NCBI GenBank assembly: GCA_963920665.1
Contig: OY987273.1
Span: 13,952,501-14,016,500 of the forward strand
From: Straminergon stramineum
Taxonomy: Eukaryota > Streptophyta > Bryopsida > Hypnales > Calliergonaceae
Direction: 5' to 3'
DNA length: 64,000 bases
Part shown: piece after piece, positions 36,878-48,519 of the stretch
Layout: every line of letters starts with the position of its first letter
How positions within the stretch are numbered: position 1 is the stretch's first letter
Notes under the pieces: model-generated
What the model was told of the DNA's origin: nothing
What the model saw: only the letters and a program-made list of their open reading frames with translations
The model's database searches: none
Program-made: the position numbers and the translations under genes

Positions 36878-39800
36878 ATGGAGCGCCTATTTCCACGACA
36901 ATGCCATGTGGACCCTATTCCCACTACGGGCACTGAAACCCTTTTGCCTATGACTCCCGACCCAAACCTTGGATGTTCTCTCTCCTCTTGTGCATGGACT
37001 AACTGTTCTGATTTTCTTTTGCTACACATCCATGATGTTTTGATTTGCTGTCTAAGTATCCACTCAGTCATTAAGGATCAATCCCTTCTCCATCAGTGCT
37101 GCATCGTAGAGACAACCCTAACACAAAGAAGGAGGCATCCGATGTTCGGGAAGAGAAGGGAGAGTCATGGAAGCTAAAGCGGGGCCTCCGAGGATGCGAG
37201 AGGAGGAAAGAGCGGAGTGTAGGAGCAATGGGGAGGCGTGTGCGCTTCTTGGATGACATGAGCAACCACAGTGATTCCTCCTCTGAGGCAACGGAGTCCG
37301 ATGACAAGGCCATTGCGAAAGGTATGATGAATCTCGCAATAGCTTGTTTGCATATGCAACAGCAAGCCACCTTGGAGGCAGTGGTGGCAGGTAATTGGGC
37401 GTCACTCTTCCATGAATTGAAATTAGGGTTTAAGGGATCAGCAACTTAAATCACTTTGCTATGGTTGAATTTTGATTCACTCATGCCTAAGTTCTACCCA
37501 CCCGTGGCCAACAAGCATAGCAATAGAGTGGACATTTTCACCACTAAACAACAACTGAAGCTCACTGTCGTTGTTTTATGGCTATTGTAGCGAATGAGGT
37601 TGTGGACTCCAGTGATGAAGACATATCCTTGGAGGAAGAGGAGGAACCCTTTCTTGAGCCCTTGCCAAAGCAGCGATGAGGGACAAGAATTCCAAAGAAA
37701 TCTTCAAAGAAAATCGCAGCCCCTATCCAATCGTTCTTGGAGCATGAACTAGATTCCAAAGCTTATGGGTTGCAGACTTTGTAGTAGGTAACAAAGCATT
37801 ACATGCCCTCCCAAGCTCCACCTGCACCACTTCCATGGTCTGAAGGACCACCCCCGCCTTATCAACGTGCATGGCCAGGTCCTCCAGGCTCAAATACATA
37901 TTCAAAGGTAGTTGGGGTGAGGCAACAGAAGTACCGTGCAAGGGAGGTGGTCACCATGAAGCCTTCTTGTGTAGAAGTACTCGACAATGGAGACATTGAC
38001 CAGTTCAAGGAGGGGAAGAATGTGTGGGACAAGGCTGTACGAAACCTAGTCCCTAAAATCTTGGACCTAAGTATTGTGGAGTGGTCGAAGAAGAAGCTTG
38101 AAGCTATCCAAAAGCTTAGAGATGTACTTGATAGTGAGTTCAAGTACTTGGGGATTCCATTGAGCATGATTGGATTTTGCACAGCCATCACCTAGTATAT
38201 GAAGTCCGAGAGGTTGTGACTAAAAGCTCGATGGTTGAAAGGGAATACATTGTGCCCAATCAACGTGACTAATGAGTAGTGGAAGCGGATGAAGGCTTAC
38301 TGGAAGACACCTACTCAACAACACAAAGTTGAGATGATGTCTAGTTCCCACCAATGTATTGTAAACTATTCCAATGTAAGGAGGAGAGGAAAAGCAAGCA
38401 AGGAAGTAGACATGGTAAGCCCTTTCAAGCCTTCTCACATTGGGTAATTTGCCTATTGTAATCAAAGATGAAGAGACCTCCCTACCTTGGTAAAAGGGCA
38501 TAATTTGTCTTGGCATGGTAAGTGTTAAGTTCGTGTGTGGCTTGTAGAGATAGACAAAAAGGAGGTCCAGTAGCCCGGTGAACACCAAAATCGCGGAGGG
38601 CCAACTTACGAGTCCAATGGAGGGAGATGCGGGGATAGTGAGTTACTAATTCATGCAACAATTTTCGTGTTAGTTACTTCAAATTGTACAATTGAAAGTA
38701 TTCAATTATGTTGGAAGGGAAGACTTCTTTAGCCCTGTTACTTGTTTTTGACAATGTTAATATAGTTGAAGTGATGCATCTGGTGAATTTAGTCATTTTC
38801 ATCGCAGGCGAGGTCGTCATTTGTAACAGTAGGCGTTAGGTACAACCTACCATATCAAAATTGTTTCTTTCAAGTACTTAGCAAGGACTATAAGTGAAGT
38901 CTCAGGGGACTAATACTACAGTCATGATTGACTCATTATTGAGTCGTGACTCAATTGTGATTTAGTCATGACTTAGTGTTTTACTAGTTGCAGTTGTGAT
39001 TTAGTTGTCACTTAGTCATCACTTAGTTTTTTACCAGTTGTGAAGTAGTAGTGAGGAAGTTGTGGATGATTGTCGTGGGTGTTTGAGTCAATGGCAGGGA
39101 ATTCCATGTAGAATAGGAGTGTAAGAAGGCTCCATGTGAATGTAATGCCCTTCTTCTGTCCATGTGTCATGGATGATAGAGTGCAGGGATAGGTAAATTC
39201 GTAATTGTGTCCACCATGGCTAGATGGAAGTGGGATATGGATACAAAAATCGACCAATTCGTGGGGACAGCATCACAACAATCCTCCGAGACATGTTCCA
39301 AGACTTCATGAGCCAATCGAAGGCTTCCGAAGATTGTAGCCCATCCATGTCGAAGTTAGTCCTCAAGAATCGAGAGTTCAGAGAACGAGAGGGGAGGGAA
39401 GAAAACGTGCCCATCTACAACTTACTAGTGCGGATGAGATAACTTTATTATCAGAGGAAGAGCTCCCATTGAAGGAACCTTCGCCCCCTCAAAAGAATAA
39501 GGCACCAAGGAAGGGACGAGATCCTGCGGACACTAGAAGATTAGGGTTTAGGGTGTCGGAAACCGCAAAGGCTAAAATTGAAACTGTCCTCTCTACTCCA
39601 TTGTCTGTTTTAATACTTGTTGCAGATGTCATGACAAGTGTAGCAGTTCCTACCGAAGTAGACTCATTTGTCGACAATGACAAGTCCTATTGTAGTGGAG
39701 ACAATGTCAAAGTGGAGGATGTAATGGGCTAGGACTTGGAAAAAAACAATGAAGAGTCCTCCCCTTCCCTTGAACAGGCAAGTGCAGTGGAAGAGTGCGC

Positions 39801-41690
39801 AGCTGTTGCATCTCTGAGGGGTGGTGTATAGGGAGAGGCCAAGGAGGGGTCACCTGAAGTGGCTGTGGTAGCGAAGGTCATGAGGTCGGTGGCCGGTTCC
39901 GTGTAATGAGGCCTTGGATTCTGACCCCATCATCGTAGATATCCCACAACCGAAGTCCAAGGCAGTTGATGTTGGCCCCACCTTCATCAAAATCCCTCAA
40001 CTGAAGTTGAAAGCACTCGATGTTGTACTCGCCATTGCAAAAATCCCTCAAGCGAAGTCGTAGGCAGTCAATGCTACCTCGACTGACACAGAAGGCCTTC
40101 CGAAGAAAGCGAAGGCGGTTGATGTTCCCCCCAATGAAGCGAGTACTCCTCCCCGGAAGATGAAGAAAATTGCTAAGTCACCCTTAAAGGTACATGATGC
40201 CTTTGGGTTCCTCAAAACATGTTGACAAAAGGGCGGTCTAGCATGATTGAATCTAATGGGGTTGTAGGGAGTACTCGAGGTCGGTCTAAATTACTAGTCT
40301 TCAATGTCCAAGGGACCTTGCTCAATTGTAGTTTGCTCGAAGAAGCAAATCCAAACAATAAAATCAAACCAACAACGAAAACGGCATTGAGGAGAGTCAT
40401 GTTGAGGCCTTGGCTAAAGCCATTTCTTTCTCGATGTTTTGTGCACTTTGCTATGGCGTTCTAGGGTAGCAAGAGCACATCTTTCATGGAAGACGTAATG
40501 CCCACTTTGATGGCAAGCCCATTGAAAGGTCCAAACTCAGTTCCCTTATTTTCTTGGTTCGGAAAACAGTGTGAGTTTTGGGATGCTGGCAACGAAGTTC
40601 CTACATCATGGGGCAAGAATTTAGCCAAAATGTACGCAAGGTGGCCATAGTTTAGTGTGAAGAACACTGTCATCATAGATAGTAAATTATGTAGGGTCGC
40701 TTGCAATCTTCTAGAAAACACAATTGTGAATTCTCCATTCTATGTTAGTGAATTCTCTACATTGTTTGACAACAAGGAATACTTGAAGTGTTACCTATGG
40801 CCCCTATTGGAGGCTCTCTCGGAATGCTTGGACATGGCTGCTTTTCGCTTGAAGTACCCGTCACTAGTGCATGAATCAATGGATGACATGGATGCTAAAC
40901 GCAAGCACACGTCAACATATGAGTTTCTTGATGTTGTGGAAGGTGAGGGGATCAACGACCCACATGGTTGTGCTTAAGAATGTCCCCTCACCTTCACTTG
41001 AGCAATATGTCTAACTCAGTGTGCATGTCTTTGCAAGAGAAGCAACAACCTCGGGAAACAAGGTTGAAGGTAGTAATAGGGACAGAAGAAGTGCAATGCA
41101 TGGTCTAAAAAGGTGCCTTCTCCAACCCTTTTGTATAGGCTTAAATGTACTTCAAGTTTGTAGTGAGAGTTTTTTGATGTTCATGGAAGGGCAAGATGAA
41201 GTAGGAACTCATCGTAGAGACGAAGACACATCAATCCCCTAAATGTAATGTTTGAGTCATAAGGAAGTAGCGTAGGGGTGGACTTGTAGTATTGTATGCA
41301 CAGAAGTCGTAGAGAAGTCACGTGAATGTGGCGAGGTAGTTATTTGTGCTCCACATTTGCATTCTCGAATTCATCCGTGCTATAATACATAATAATTGTC
41401 TAACACTGTGCTTTGTATAGTTTCAAGTAGGTGAAGAAGTCTTCCTTTTCAACCCTCGATCTATGCGTCAGAAAGTAGCGAAGGGGAACGTGTGTGGACT
41501 ACTTGGTGAGCATAAGTTCCACTTCAAAGACATTCCCGAGCCCTGGGTGAAGGTCGACATCTCTGAGATTTTTCAGTTTGATGTGGCCCTTATGTTCCTT
41601 GCGATTGACCCCGACATGCAGAAAATTGAAGATGCCAAGGGGAGCTTAGAGCTTTGGCATGCGAAATATGTAAAGTACTTGACTTGAGGC
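36878..41690 (+). pseudogene. Second CACTA gene, plus strand, decayed, function unknown
   Basis: Plus-strand segments at 37096-37449, 37803-38195, 39469-39732, about 39930-40200, 40657-40977 and 41463-41687 read in order as a broken second gene. It is divergent from the transposase. Seen in order are an acidic/Ser stretch (FLDDMSNHSDSSSEATESDD), a proline-rich stretch (PPAPLPWSEGPPPPYQRAWP), a Lys/Ser-rich linker with 17-residue repeats, and two segments without known motifs. CACTA elements often carry a second product that binds the subterminal repeats, and this could be it, but no sequence feature proves it. Stops, several of them TAG, interrupt all parts. Confidence 0.5.
39941..40150 (+). 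repeat. 51-bp (17-residue) coding repeat in the second CACTA gene
   Basis: ATCCCWCAAXXGAAG-type starts lie at 39941, 39992 and 40043, exactly 51 bases apart, and a fourth diverged unit follows near 40097. The translated unit is about I-P-Q-x-K-x-K-A-x-D-V plus six residues. One copy holds an in-frame TAG where its neighbours have an AAG or AAA Lys codon. Confidence 0.7.
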
Positions 41691-42780
41691 ACCCTGTGTG
41701 CTCCCAGCAGATTCACATGGTTTGGGGAGTAGTTCAGGAATTAGAGCATGCAAAACTTCAAGACATGTGGTTGTAAGTGATGAAAGCCATAGTATTTTTT
41801 TTAATAGCAATGCAAAACTCTCATTTTGAAATCAATTCTGTATATAGTAATGGATTTCATGACCCCGTTGTGCAAGAGGCCATGGCCAAGGTTTGTCTAA
41901 TATGCAATGTTAGAGTGCAGTAGGGGTCATTGTATAGTAGGGTCGGTTCTATTTAGGGCATGATGTTGCTCCTCTAACATCTTGGATGTCAATGATCATG
42001 TCTCCTCGCACGTCCTGTAAACCCTTGAGGCACTTTTGACTGTCTTTCTTTCTAATGCTAAGCGCAACTACAGCTTGTTGTATTCCACAATTAAATTGAA
42101 ACAGATGCCTTACTTTCAAACGTTTGAAAAATGACTTGAGCATAAATGATAGTCTCTACGATTCGGTCTGTGTACTTTATAGTCACTTGAAACAAACTAG
42201 AAAATGACATAGGTCAAGGTTGTACTAATCATCAATGACCATGCTACTTACAAATGATTGTGCAACAACTGTATGTCACCCTAAACGTGCAGGACCTACA
42301 ACTCCCATAACCCTAATGCAAAACTTTGACACAACTAATGTACAACTAATATACAACTGCAATACAACTAATGCACAACTTCAACACAACTAATTCACAA
42401 CTCCGACACAACTACTACATGACTGGAGAATGACATCCTTTAGGCCACACCATGTCAAATTTAGGGGGGGTGCAACACAACCAATACTGTACTGCCAAAT
42501 GTCATGCCAAGTCATCATCCACGTCAGATGTATAAAGGGTTGTCGCAACTAGAAAGTGACTACTTATGTCGAAGTCCACGTGGCATGCTCAATTGAGCAC
42601 TTACCACATCAAACTTTGTCATCCATCAGCCCGCAGAAAGAAAAAGATGGTGATAATACACTTATGTACATGTTCTAAACACATAGATTTTAGCTTAATG
42701 ACAATGACAGTTTTACAATTGCGTGCATCCCAATCATTTTCTAGTCACATTTTCGATAAATGACTTCTAGCAGTCATAAA
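41691..42780. other. Right subterminal region of the large CACTA element
   Basis: No gene. Around 42300-42420 there are short irregular repeats of ACAACTAATGCACAACT-like words. Towards the end the GTCATTT/AAATGAC words become frequent, mirroring the left end. Confidence 0.5.
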
Positions 42781-42825
42781 ACTGTCATTTTTTGCAGTCA
42801 TTTATACCCCCATTTTCTTGTAGTG

Positions 42826-42967
42826 AATTCGAAACAGAGAGAACAAAGGTGAAGAGAGAGCTTAAGTTGGTAAAATAAATAATCTCGGCTTGAAGCAACA
42901 GTCTAGAATCCCCTGGGATGATATTTCGAATCATTTTATGACGTTTCGGTGTTGTAATGGTACTTAC
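42826..42967 (+). mobile_element. LTR 3'-end fragment with primer-binding-site-like sequence
   Basis: The plus strand 42835-42967 matches the minus strand of unit C at its inner edge (51941-52068). Shared words include AGGTGAAGAGAGAGCTTAAG, the CCCCTGG block and TTGTAATGGTACTTAC. On the model proposed for C, the LTR ends at 42943 and the CGGTGTTGTAATGG at 42947-42960 is a decayed primer-binding site. The fragment begins immediately after the CACTA right end and its left part is missing. Confidence 0.45.
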
Positions 42968-43703
42968 TCTCCACTATGCGTACGACACCAAATTACATAG
43001 AAAACCCACCTAATTCTTCAATATACATTGTAATTTTCTTCAAATTACGCTAAAGCTAGAATTCTAAAAAATCCTATATACAAGGAGGAACAATGGATCT
43101 AATCACCCAAGACAAATAAGCCCAAGAAATTTCCTCCATTAATATGGTATTTTGGATGCAATCGGTTCTTAGTTCTCCACTATGCATATGAAAATCATAA
43201 ATACAAGTTGTATTGTAGACTTCACGAGGACATTTTCTCAAAATACTATGTTGACTTTTATAGTCAAGAATCAAAAACTTCCCATCAATCCCATGTTCCT
43301 ATTTGATTGTAATTATGTGCGAGAATCCCATTCCATTCATCATACCATCACCTTCTACCAAAACATGAGAAAGACATATCCATCCATATTGAAAAGTTGT
43401 AAGATCCAAAAATGGTGTGGCATTTTCTCCCTTCCATGCATGCCACCAATGTGCCCACACCAATTAAACTATTCTGGTACACGTTGCTTCAAGACACCAT
43501 ATACATTGTTTTATCTCAAAACATTGCATTTCTTTATATAACCATGATAGGCAACATACAAAATAAGCATGGTGAAAGTATTTTTCCTCATTGTGTTCCT
43601 AGGTATTTTATTCTATGTTGAGGTAGTCCTTCAAAATGGGCTCCATACCCATTTGTTGTAATTCAGCATCAGACTTCCTTATGCGAGCTCTATTCCACTT
43701 ATA

Positions 43704-44613
43704 CTAGTTTGAATAAAAACAACTTTCCGCCCTCAAAGCTTTCAACTTTGATACCATCAATGGTAATCTTTGCTCATGGAACTTCATCAACTTCTCAAGT
43801 GTTGCTAATTCTCCAGCAACACTGCCATATGCCAAGGAAGAAGCCAAAAGCTCTACCTTTGGAATGTGTTGGACGGTGGCCTTGTAATATTCTTTCTTCT
43901 TCTCCATTATTTGAAGTTCTAGGCTTCACCTTTCATTGTCTACTTGTTGACATTTGTGGGCAAGGGTTTTGAGTTTTGATTCCCATATCAAATAATGGTC
44001 CATTTTATGCACCTTCTTGCTCTTCATTTCCTTCAAATAAAAATTGTGATTTCTTTTTAAGGAATGGAAGCCCTTGTCATTCTCTTCGACAACATTTGTT
44101 ATGGCCTTCAACTGTTGCTTCAACACCTCTACGAAAGTGGGATTCACTTCTTGCTCCTTCAAATTTTTCAATTGCATGTTCTTAGCACACAATGCTAATT
44201 TTGCACTTTCTATTTTGGCAAGCAACATCACCTTTTCATGTTCCCAAACACTTCCTCCACCATTGCTGTCAACCTCTCGCAAAACGAGGTGCACTTCCCT
44301 AGCCACCTCATCATCTATGCCTTCGTCATTCATGTCTTGTACTATGATGGGCTCTTGGGCTGATTGTCCACTTTGGTGAACTCCCACATCCATAGCCGAC
44401 CTCAATTCTTGCATGGAAACCTCCTCGTCATTGTTGTGGAAAGAATACCCATCGTATTCATGGGTGTGTTGATCACAGCTAGAAGTCTTTGACCGAACCA
44501 CACTTTCATCATGAACAAATGACTTCCCACACTTCACCTTGGATAACATCTTTACATCCATAGGTTCATTTGGTGGTAAAATTTTTGAAGTCTCCGAAAT
44601 GATCATGATAGGG
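43704..44613 (-). pseudogene. X1 coding region, 3' part (interrupted by unit R)
   Basis: A 226-residue minus-strand segment (43926-44606) and a 67-residue segment (43704-43907) form the downstream half of a gene whose upstream half lies at 51369-51758. The protein is acidic and helical, with probable coiled coils rich in Leu, Lys and Glu (for example LLAKIESAKLALCAKNMQLK). Its beginning corresponds in position to the 57090 segment of X2. No enzymatic motif is visible and I do not recognise the family. Unit R was inserted at a GAGGT site within codons; setting R aside restores the frame. Confidence 0.55.
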
Positions 44614-44876
44614 ACCTCTATCGTGACGTTAAACTTTAGTTTTTGTGGTTTACCTAGGAAGACTAACCAGAAACCTAGAAGTAGGTATCCGGATTTAGCT
44701 AAGGAACCATCAGAAGCTAAAATAGAGAAGGAAATGAGGTAGTAGATGGACCAGCTCCAATTCGGTCCCTGTAGGAGAATGGATGAGAATGGAAGTCGGA
44801 CCGAATTAGGGATGATCTCAATTCCAAGAGGACCGGATTGGAAAAGGTCATGATGGGATGACAGGGGTCCGACAAC

Positions 44877-44884
44877 TATATAAG
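44877..44884 (+). promoter_or_regulatory. TATA box of unit R
   Basis: TATATAAG lies 258 bases from the start of R, in plus orientation and upstream of the R reading frame. The equivalent TATAAAAG of L lies 262 bases from its own start. The conserved distance in two diverged copies supports a real LTR promoter. The insertion of L now separates this box from the R frame. Confidence 0.65.
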
Positions 44885-46150
44885 GGCTAGCCTGCCCAGT
44901 TGAACCTCTTTTGCACTTTCGCTTGTCTCAATACTCTCTACGCTCTAAGCTTTCTATTTTCGTCTATGACTTAGTGTCGCAGCACAGGATAAGTAAATTC
45001 CCTATTATGCTCACAAAAATCACTCTAGAGCATAACGAAGTGACTCTAAAGATCGAACCCACGAGATTCTGTGAAGTATTTACTTGGTTTGGGCGAGTAA
45101 GCGCTCTCACCCTCTAAAACTTCCTTTCCGGTCCTAGATCTAAAACCGGAAACAACCAACCACCAAGAGGATCAGGATCGGATTACTTCCCATCCAATCT
45201 TTCAATCCTCTAGTTAATTCACTTCTCCCAATCTTCAGGATCTAAACAATTCCGGTCCTGGCACTACTCCGAACCAATTCACTCCGACTCGTTCCCGTAT
45301 CTCCTCAACACTCTTCCGGTTTAGTTTTGCCTCTGTTGGATCATCAGAGGGTTCGCCGCTTAGGTTTCTGAGTGGTAGGCCCACCACTCCTTCTGTGGAT
45401 TATAGTGGTTGAAGACCCACTGTTCTCTCCCCTCCTTTCCTAACTAACTCAAATCCAGTTTGATCCCTCACAGCAATCTGAACAGCAATCTGGAATGCAG
45501 GTCACATAGAGATCCCCCGTACGATCCGTTCTTACTACAATGACCTCAATGCCAGCTCCTACCCGTGCGAAGTTAGGTGGTTACAAGTGTACTCGTCCAT
45601 TCCAACAGTAACTAGGATCATTCTGTTTACCGACTAAGGTGGTGAGACCTCTCAGAAGATCGGACATTCAACCGGACTACCCGTCCAGGAGTTCTAGCAC
45701 GATTAGGGATACCCTCCCTATCCGCCTAGCCTAATAGCGGCTATCTCACCTGGAACTTCAAAACCCTAGATCTTGCTGAGGCACTGAAATACACTCCCAA
45801 CTCTTACACAACCTACACCCACACTAAAGATCGGAAACTATCGCACTAAGGGGAGAAACCTAATCACAACTCTGCCTTACGCCTTCCTAACTCCACATCA
45901 TGCAAACCTGCCAAGCTTGGGAGACACACACAACAATAGAGCGCATACAAAGGTACAACAGAAATTGCAAAAAGAAGACTCCCAGCGTCCCTCGCGGGCG
46001 CTGACTATATACATTTCAAAAAGTTACAAATGGGTGGGAAAACTCGCGTAAGTTCCGCCGCCATCTCGGTCAGACTTTCCGGTCCTACCTTCTCCCAACT
46101 AGATCAGAACAGGTTCCGTATCCGTTCCTACTCTACCTACTCTGTACATC

Positions 46151-47880
46151 CTAAGTCCCTATTCGCAATCCGATGGTCGCACTGTCCGCTCCCAGGTCCA
46201 TCTGCTCAAAAACCTCGTTTAGGTTCCGACTTCTCTCGATCTCTTGAGGTCGAGGAACCGGATTACCTTTTGTGGATGCGGGTGGTGAGTCCAAGTCGAT
46301 GGCGGTTCCAGGCGTGCTGGCCTGGGTCGTTCTCTTAGACTTGGGGGTCGTATCCTTCCCCTCTCTTACTGTCACTTCCGGGAATGAATCCGGGAGAGAG
46401 ATATCCAAGAGTCGAATACTGCGAGAGCAAGTTGCTCCCGACAATATCCGGGTACTCTCCTCCATTCGGTTTGCTGCCTTCCGTGCCTCCTTCATTACCG
46501 CTTCTACCTACTCGGCAAAGTCGTTGAGGATCCGCACCATCCGGGAACCGGATAGCTTCTTCTCCTCGTGCACCCGCTCATCAAACAACTTGGCTTTGGT
46601 GAGGGCCGTTCCGGTTTCCCCGAACGTGGCCTTCACTTGCTCCATCATCTGCTGAGCATCCTTTGCAATAGACTTGGTGGCTGCGAAGTTCTCCTTGTGC
46701 ACCAGGATCTCCGTCTTCATCCAATCCACCTCCTCTTGTAACCGGCAGATCTCTGCTTCCTACTTCCGGGACTCGACCGGATCAGAAATACAGCCCGACA
46801 CCTTTTTTGGTAGCTCCCGGTCGGGTGCTGCTCCCACCATCCTCCCAATTGCTATCTACATCTTCCTTTTCATCTCCCAATCCGCTCGTATGTCGCATAA
46901 GGTTTTTACGAGTGATCTGAATGGATCTTCGGGATCCGATTCTTCTGACACCGTCTTCTCGACCTCCGGCTTCTCCTTTGGGGCCGGGGTGTCGCGAGCG
47001 AGCGGCATACCCCTCTTGTTGGGAGAGGTCGTCTTCTGCCGTTTGATGGTCGGCATTGGCGCCTCCTCTTTCTCTAACTCACTGTTCTCCTCGGGATCGG
47101 AACCGGATTCCATCTCCTCATCTGTTTCCGATTCTCCGTATTTTAGGAGAGTTTTCTGAGCCTTCCACCTCTTCTCCTCTGGTGCGCTTAGGAGCTGGTG
47201 AGAATGATAGAGGTGCATGAGATAGGGGCACACCGGAGTGGCCCTACTCTTCCTACGAGTTGGGTGACTAGCTTGGAAATGATTTGAGCCCAGTCAACTT
47301 TTCGGTCTCCTCTCAGAGAGCCGAAAATAGTGTTGGTGAGGGAGATAGTCACCCTCGTTGGTTTTTCCGGATGAAGGACCGGAACTAAGAACTTCAACAG
47401 CCGGCACTACCGCTCATCGATGCAGTCATCCACCGCGTATCTGTCTTTTGGGTTGATCGCTCCCTCGAACTTCCCACGGCAGAACTCATCCTTCCGGCTT
47501 GCCATTCCTAGCCCTCCTACACGGAAACTATAGGCTGTTCTCCACATGTCTTCCGTCCACAGATGTGGAACGGCTCTCGGAGTGTTGTCAAACTCATTGG
47601 ACAGCTTGCCCAAGAGTTCTCTGACTATGGACTCTTCTTTGAAGCCCTAGGGTTTATCCACAAACCCTAGACAACCCATGGAGGTTAAATCTTCCATGAG
47701 TTGGGACTTGGCTGGTTTGGTGGAGGGAACAACGGGAACTACCTTCCGGAGCTTCACCTCCGCTAGGGGTATACTAGAACTGGCCTGTCCGCCTCTACTC
47801 CTCCTAAGCTGCGGCATGGACACGGATTGGTGTGCTCGGGACCCTTTCCGATACTCCCTCGCTATCTCTCCTAGCCGCAT
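46151..47880 (-). pseudogene. LTR-resident ORF of unit L, nearly complete but broken
   Basis: About 570 codons run from the region of 47880 (MRLGEIAREY, or the later MPQLRRSRGG at a position matching R) to a stop at 46151. N-terminal part: FDNTPRAVPHLWTEDMWRTA and KDEFCRGKFEGAINPKDRYA. Middle: KVDWAQIISKLVTQLVGRVG, then CPYLMHLYHSHQLL after a frameshift near 47240, then acidic Glu-rich and Lys/Pro-rich stretches. C-terminal part: a coiled coil (MMEQVKATFGETGTALTKAK) and AIDLDSPP. Few stops break the frame (near 47407, between 46729 and 46856, and near 46508). There is no protease, reverse transcriptase or integrase motif. I do not recognise the family; it vaguely resembles unclassified plant retroelement-associated proteins. 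The TATA box at 48078-48085 is in the right place for transcription. Confidence 0.65.
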
Positions 47881-48077
47881 GCCTCGTTCTTGCTTTTGCT
47901 CCCCGATCTCAACCGGTAATTAAAGCTCGAACGCTCAAGGACCACAAGTCTCGCAACGGACACTAGCACAAAAGACTGTCACGGGAGACTAATTGACAGG
48001 CACAGAGGCAAACATAGAGCACAGACAGCACTGGGCAAACGAAAATGAGAAAGAGTTTGATCTAGGTAGCTCCAGTT

Positions 48078-48085
48078 CTTTTATA
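48078..48085 (-). promoter_or_regulatory. TATA box of unit L
   Basis: TATAAAAG on the minus strand, 262 bases from the L start and about 200 bases upstream of the first Met of the L frame. It matches the position of the R TATA box within 4 bases. Confidence 0.65.
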
Positions 48086-48519
48086 GCCGTTGGACTCCCT
48101 ACCACCTCATCTTGACTCAATCCGGATCCGGTTCGTCTAAGGTATCCGGTCCATCCTCGTCCGGTCAGAGATCCGCTCCTATCCGTTCGCTCCCTGGATC
48201 TTGGATTGAGTAGATCTTTCCACTATCTCATTTTCCGCCTTTTATTCAGATCTAGATGGTTCCTTAGCTAATTCCGGATACCTATATGTATTTTGCGGTT
48301 AGCTTGACTAGGTAAACCAAAAAAATCGAAACTTGCACGTTGTGACACTTAGCCTTCTGTGTAGGACTTGTGTGAGAGTGTCTTCTTTGAGGTTTGAGTT
48401 GTTATTGCCATAGTTTTGGTTTCTGGTTGAGATCGAAGAGAGAAAGTGAGGAATAGGACATATGGCTAGGAGAAGGTGAGGTAGAACAAGAAAGGGGTTC
48501 CACGTTGGCATCTACACCC

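Larger units (their letters stand above)
29474..42825. mobile_element. Large CACTA (En/Spm) element, 13,352 bp
   Basis: The left end CACTACAAGAAAATGGAGGT and the right end, read inward on the minus strand (CACTACAAGAAAATGGGGGT), agree at 29 of the first 30 positions; the inner part is ATAAATGACT on both sides. Subterminal regions hold many copies of AAATGAC/GTCATTT. It encodes a tnp2-type transposase on the minus strand (30.28-34.24 kb) and a second gene on the plus strand (about 36.9-41.7 kb), both decayed. The flanks share only AA (GTGAA left, AATTC right), so the usual 3-bp duplication is not clean. The size fits an originally autonomous element. Confidence 0.92.
44975..48347 (-). mobile_element. 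Solo-LTR-like unit L, 3,373 bp, nested in R, CTTAG duplication
   Basis: Read on the minus strand, L starts TGTCACAACGTG at 48347 and ends TGCTGCGACA at 44975. CTTAG flanks both ends (44970-44974 and 48348-48352). It is homologous to R over its whole length but inverted, including the GTTTACCTAG and GGTATCCGGA blocks near the start, the coding region, and the tail TGGGTTCGATCTTTAGAGTC. L has fewer stops than R and inserted later, because it interrupts R. Confidence 0.9.

Noticed and set aside
45040..45075. tRNA gene suggested by a GATCGAACCC word (B-box on the other strand)
   Set aside because: No cloverleaf around it; it belongs to the conserved tail of the LTR family and recurs at about 51285.
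46030..47159. Plus-strand open frames up to 161 codons
   Set aside because: Antisense to the better supported L reading frame, which is conserved with R.
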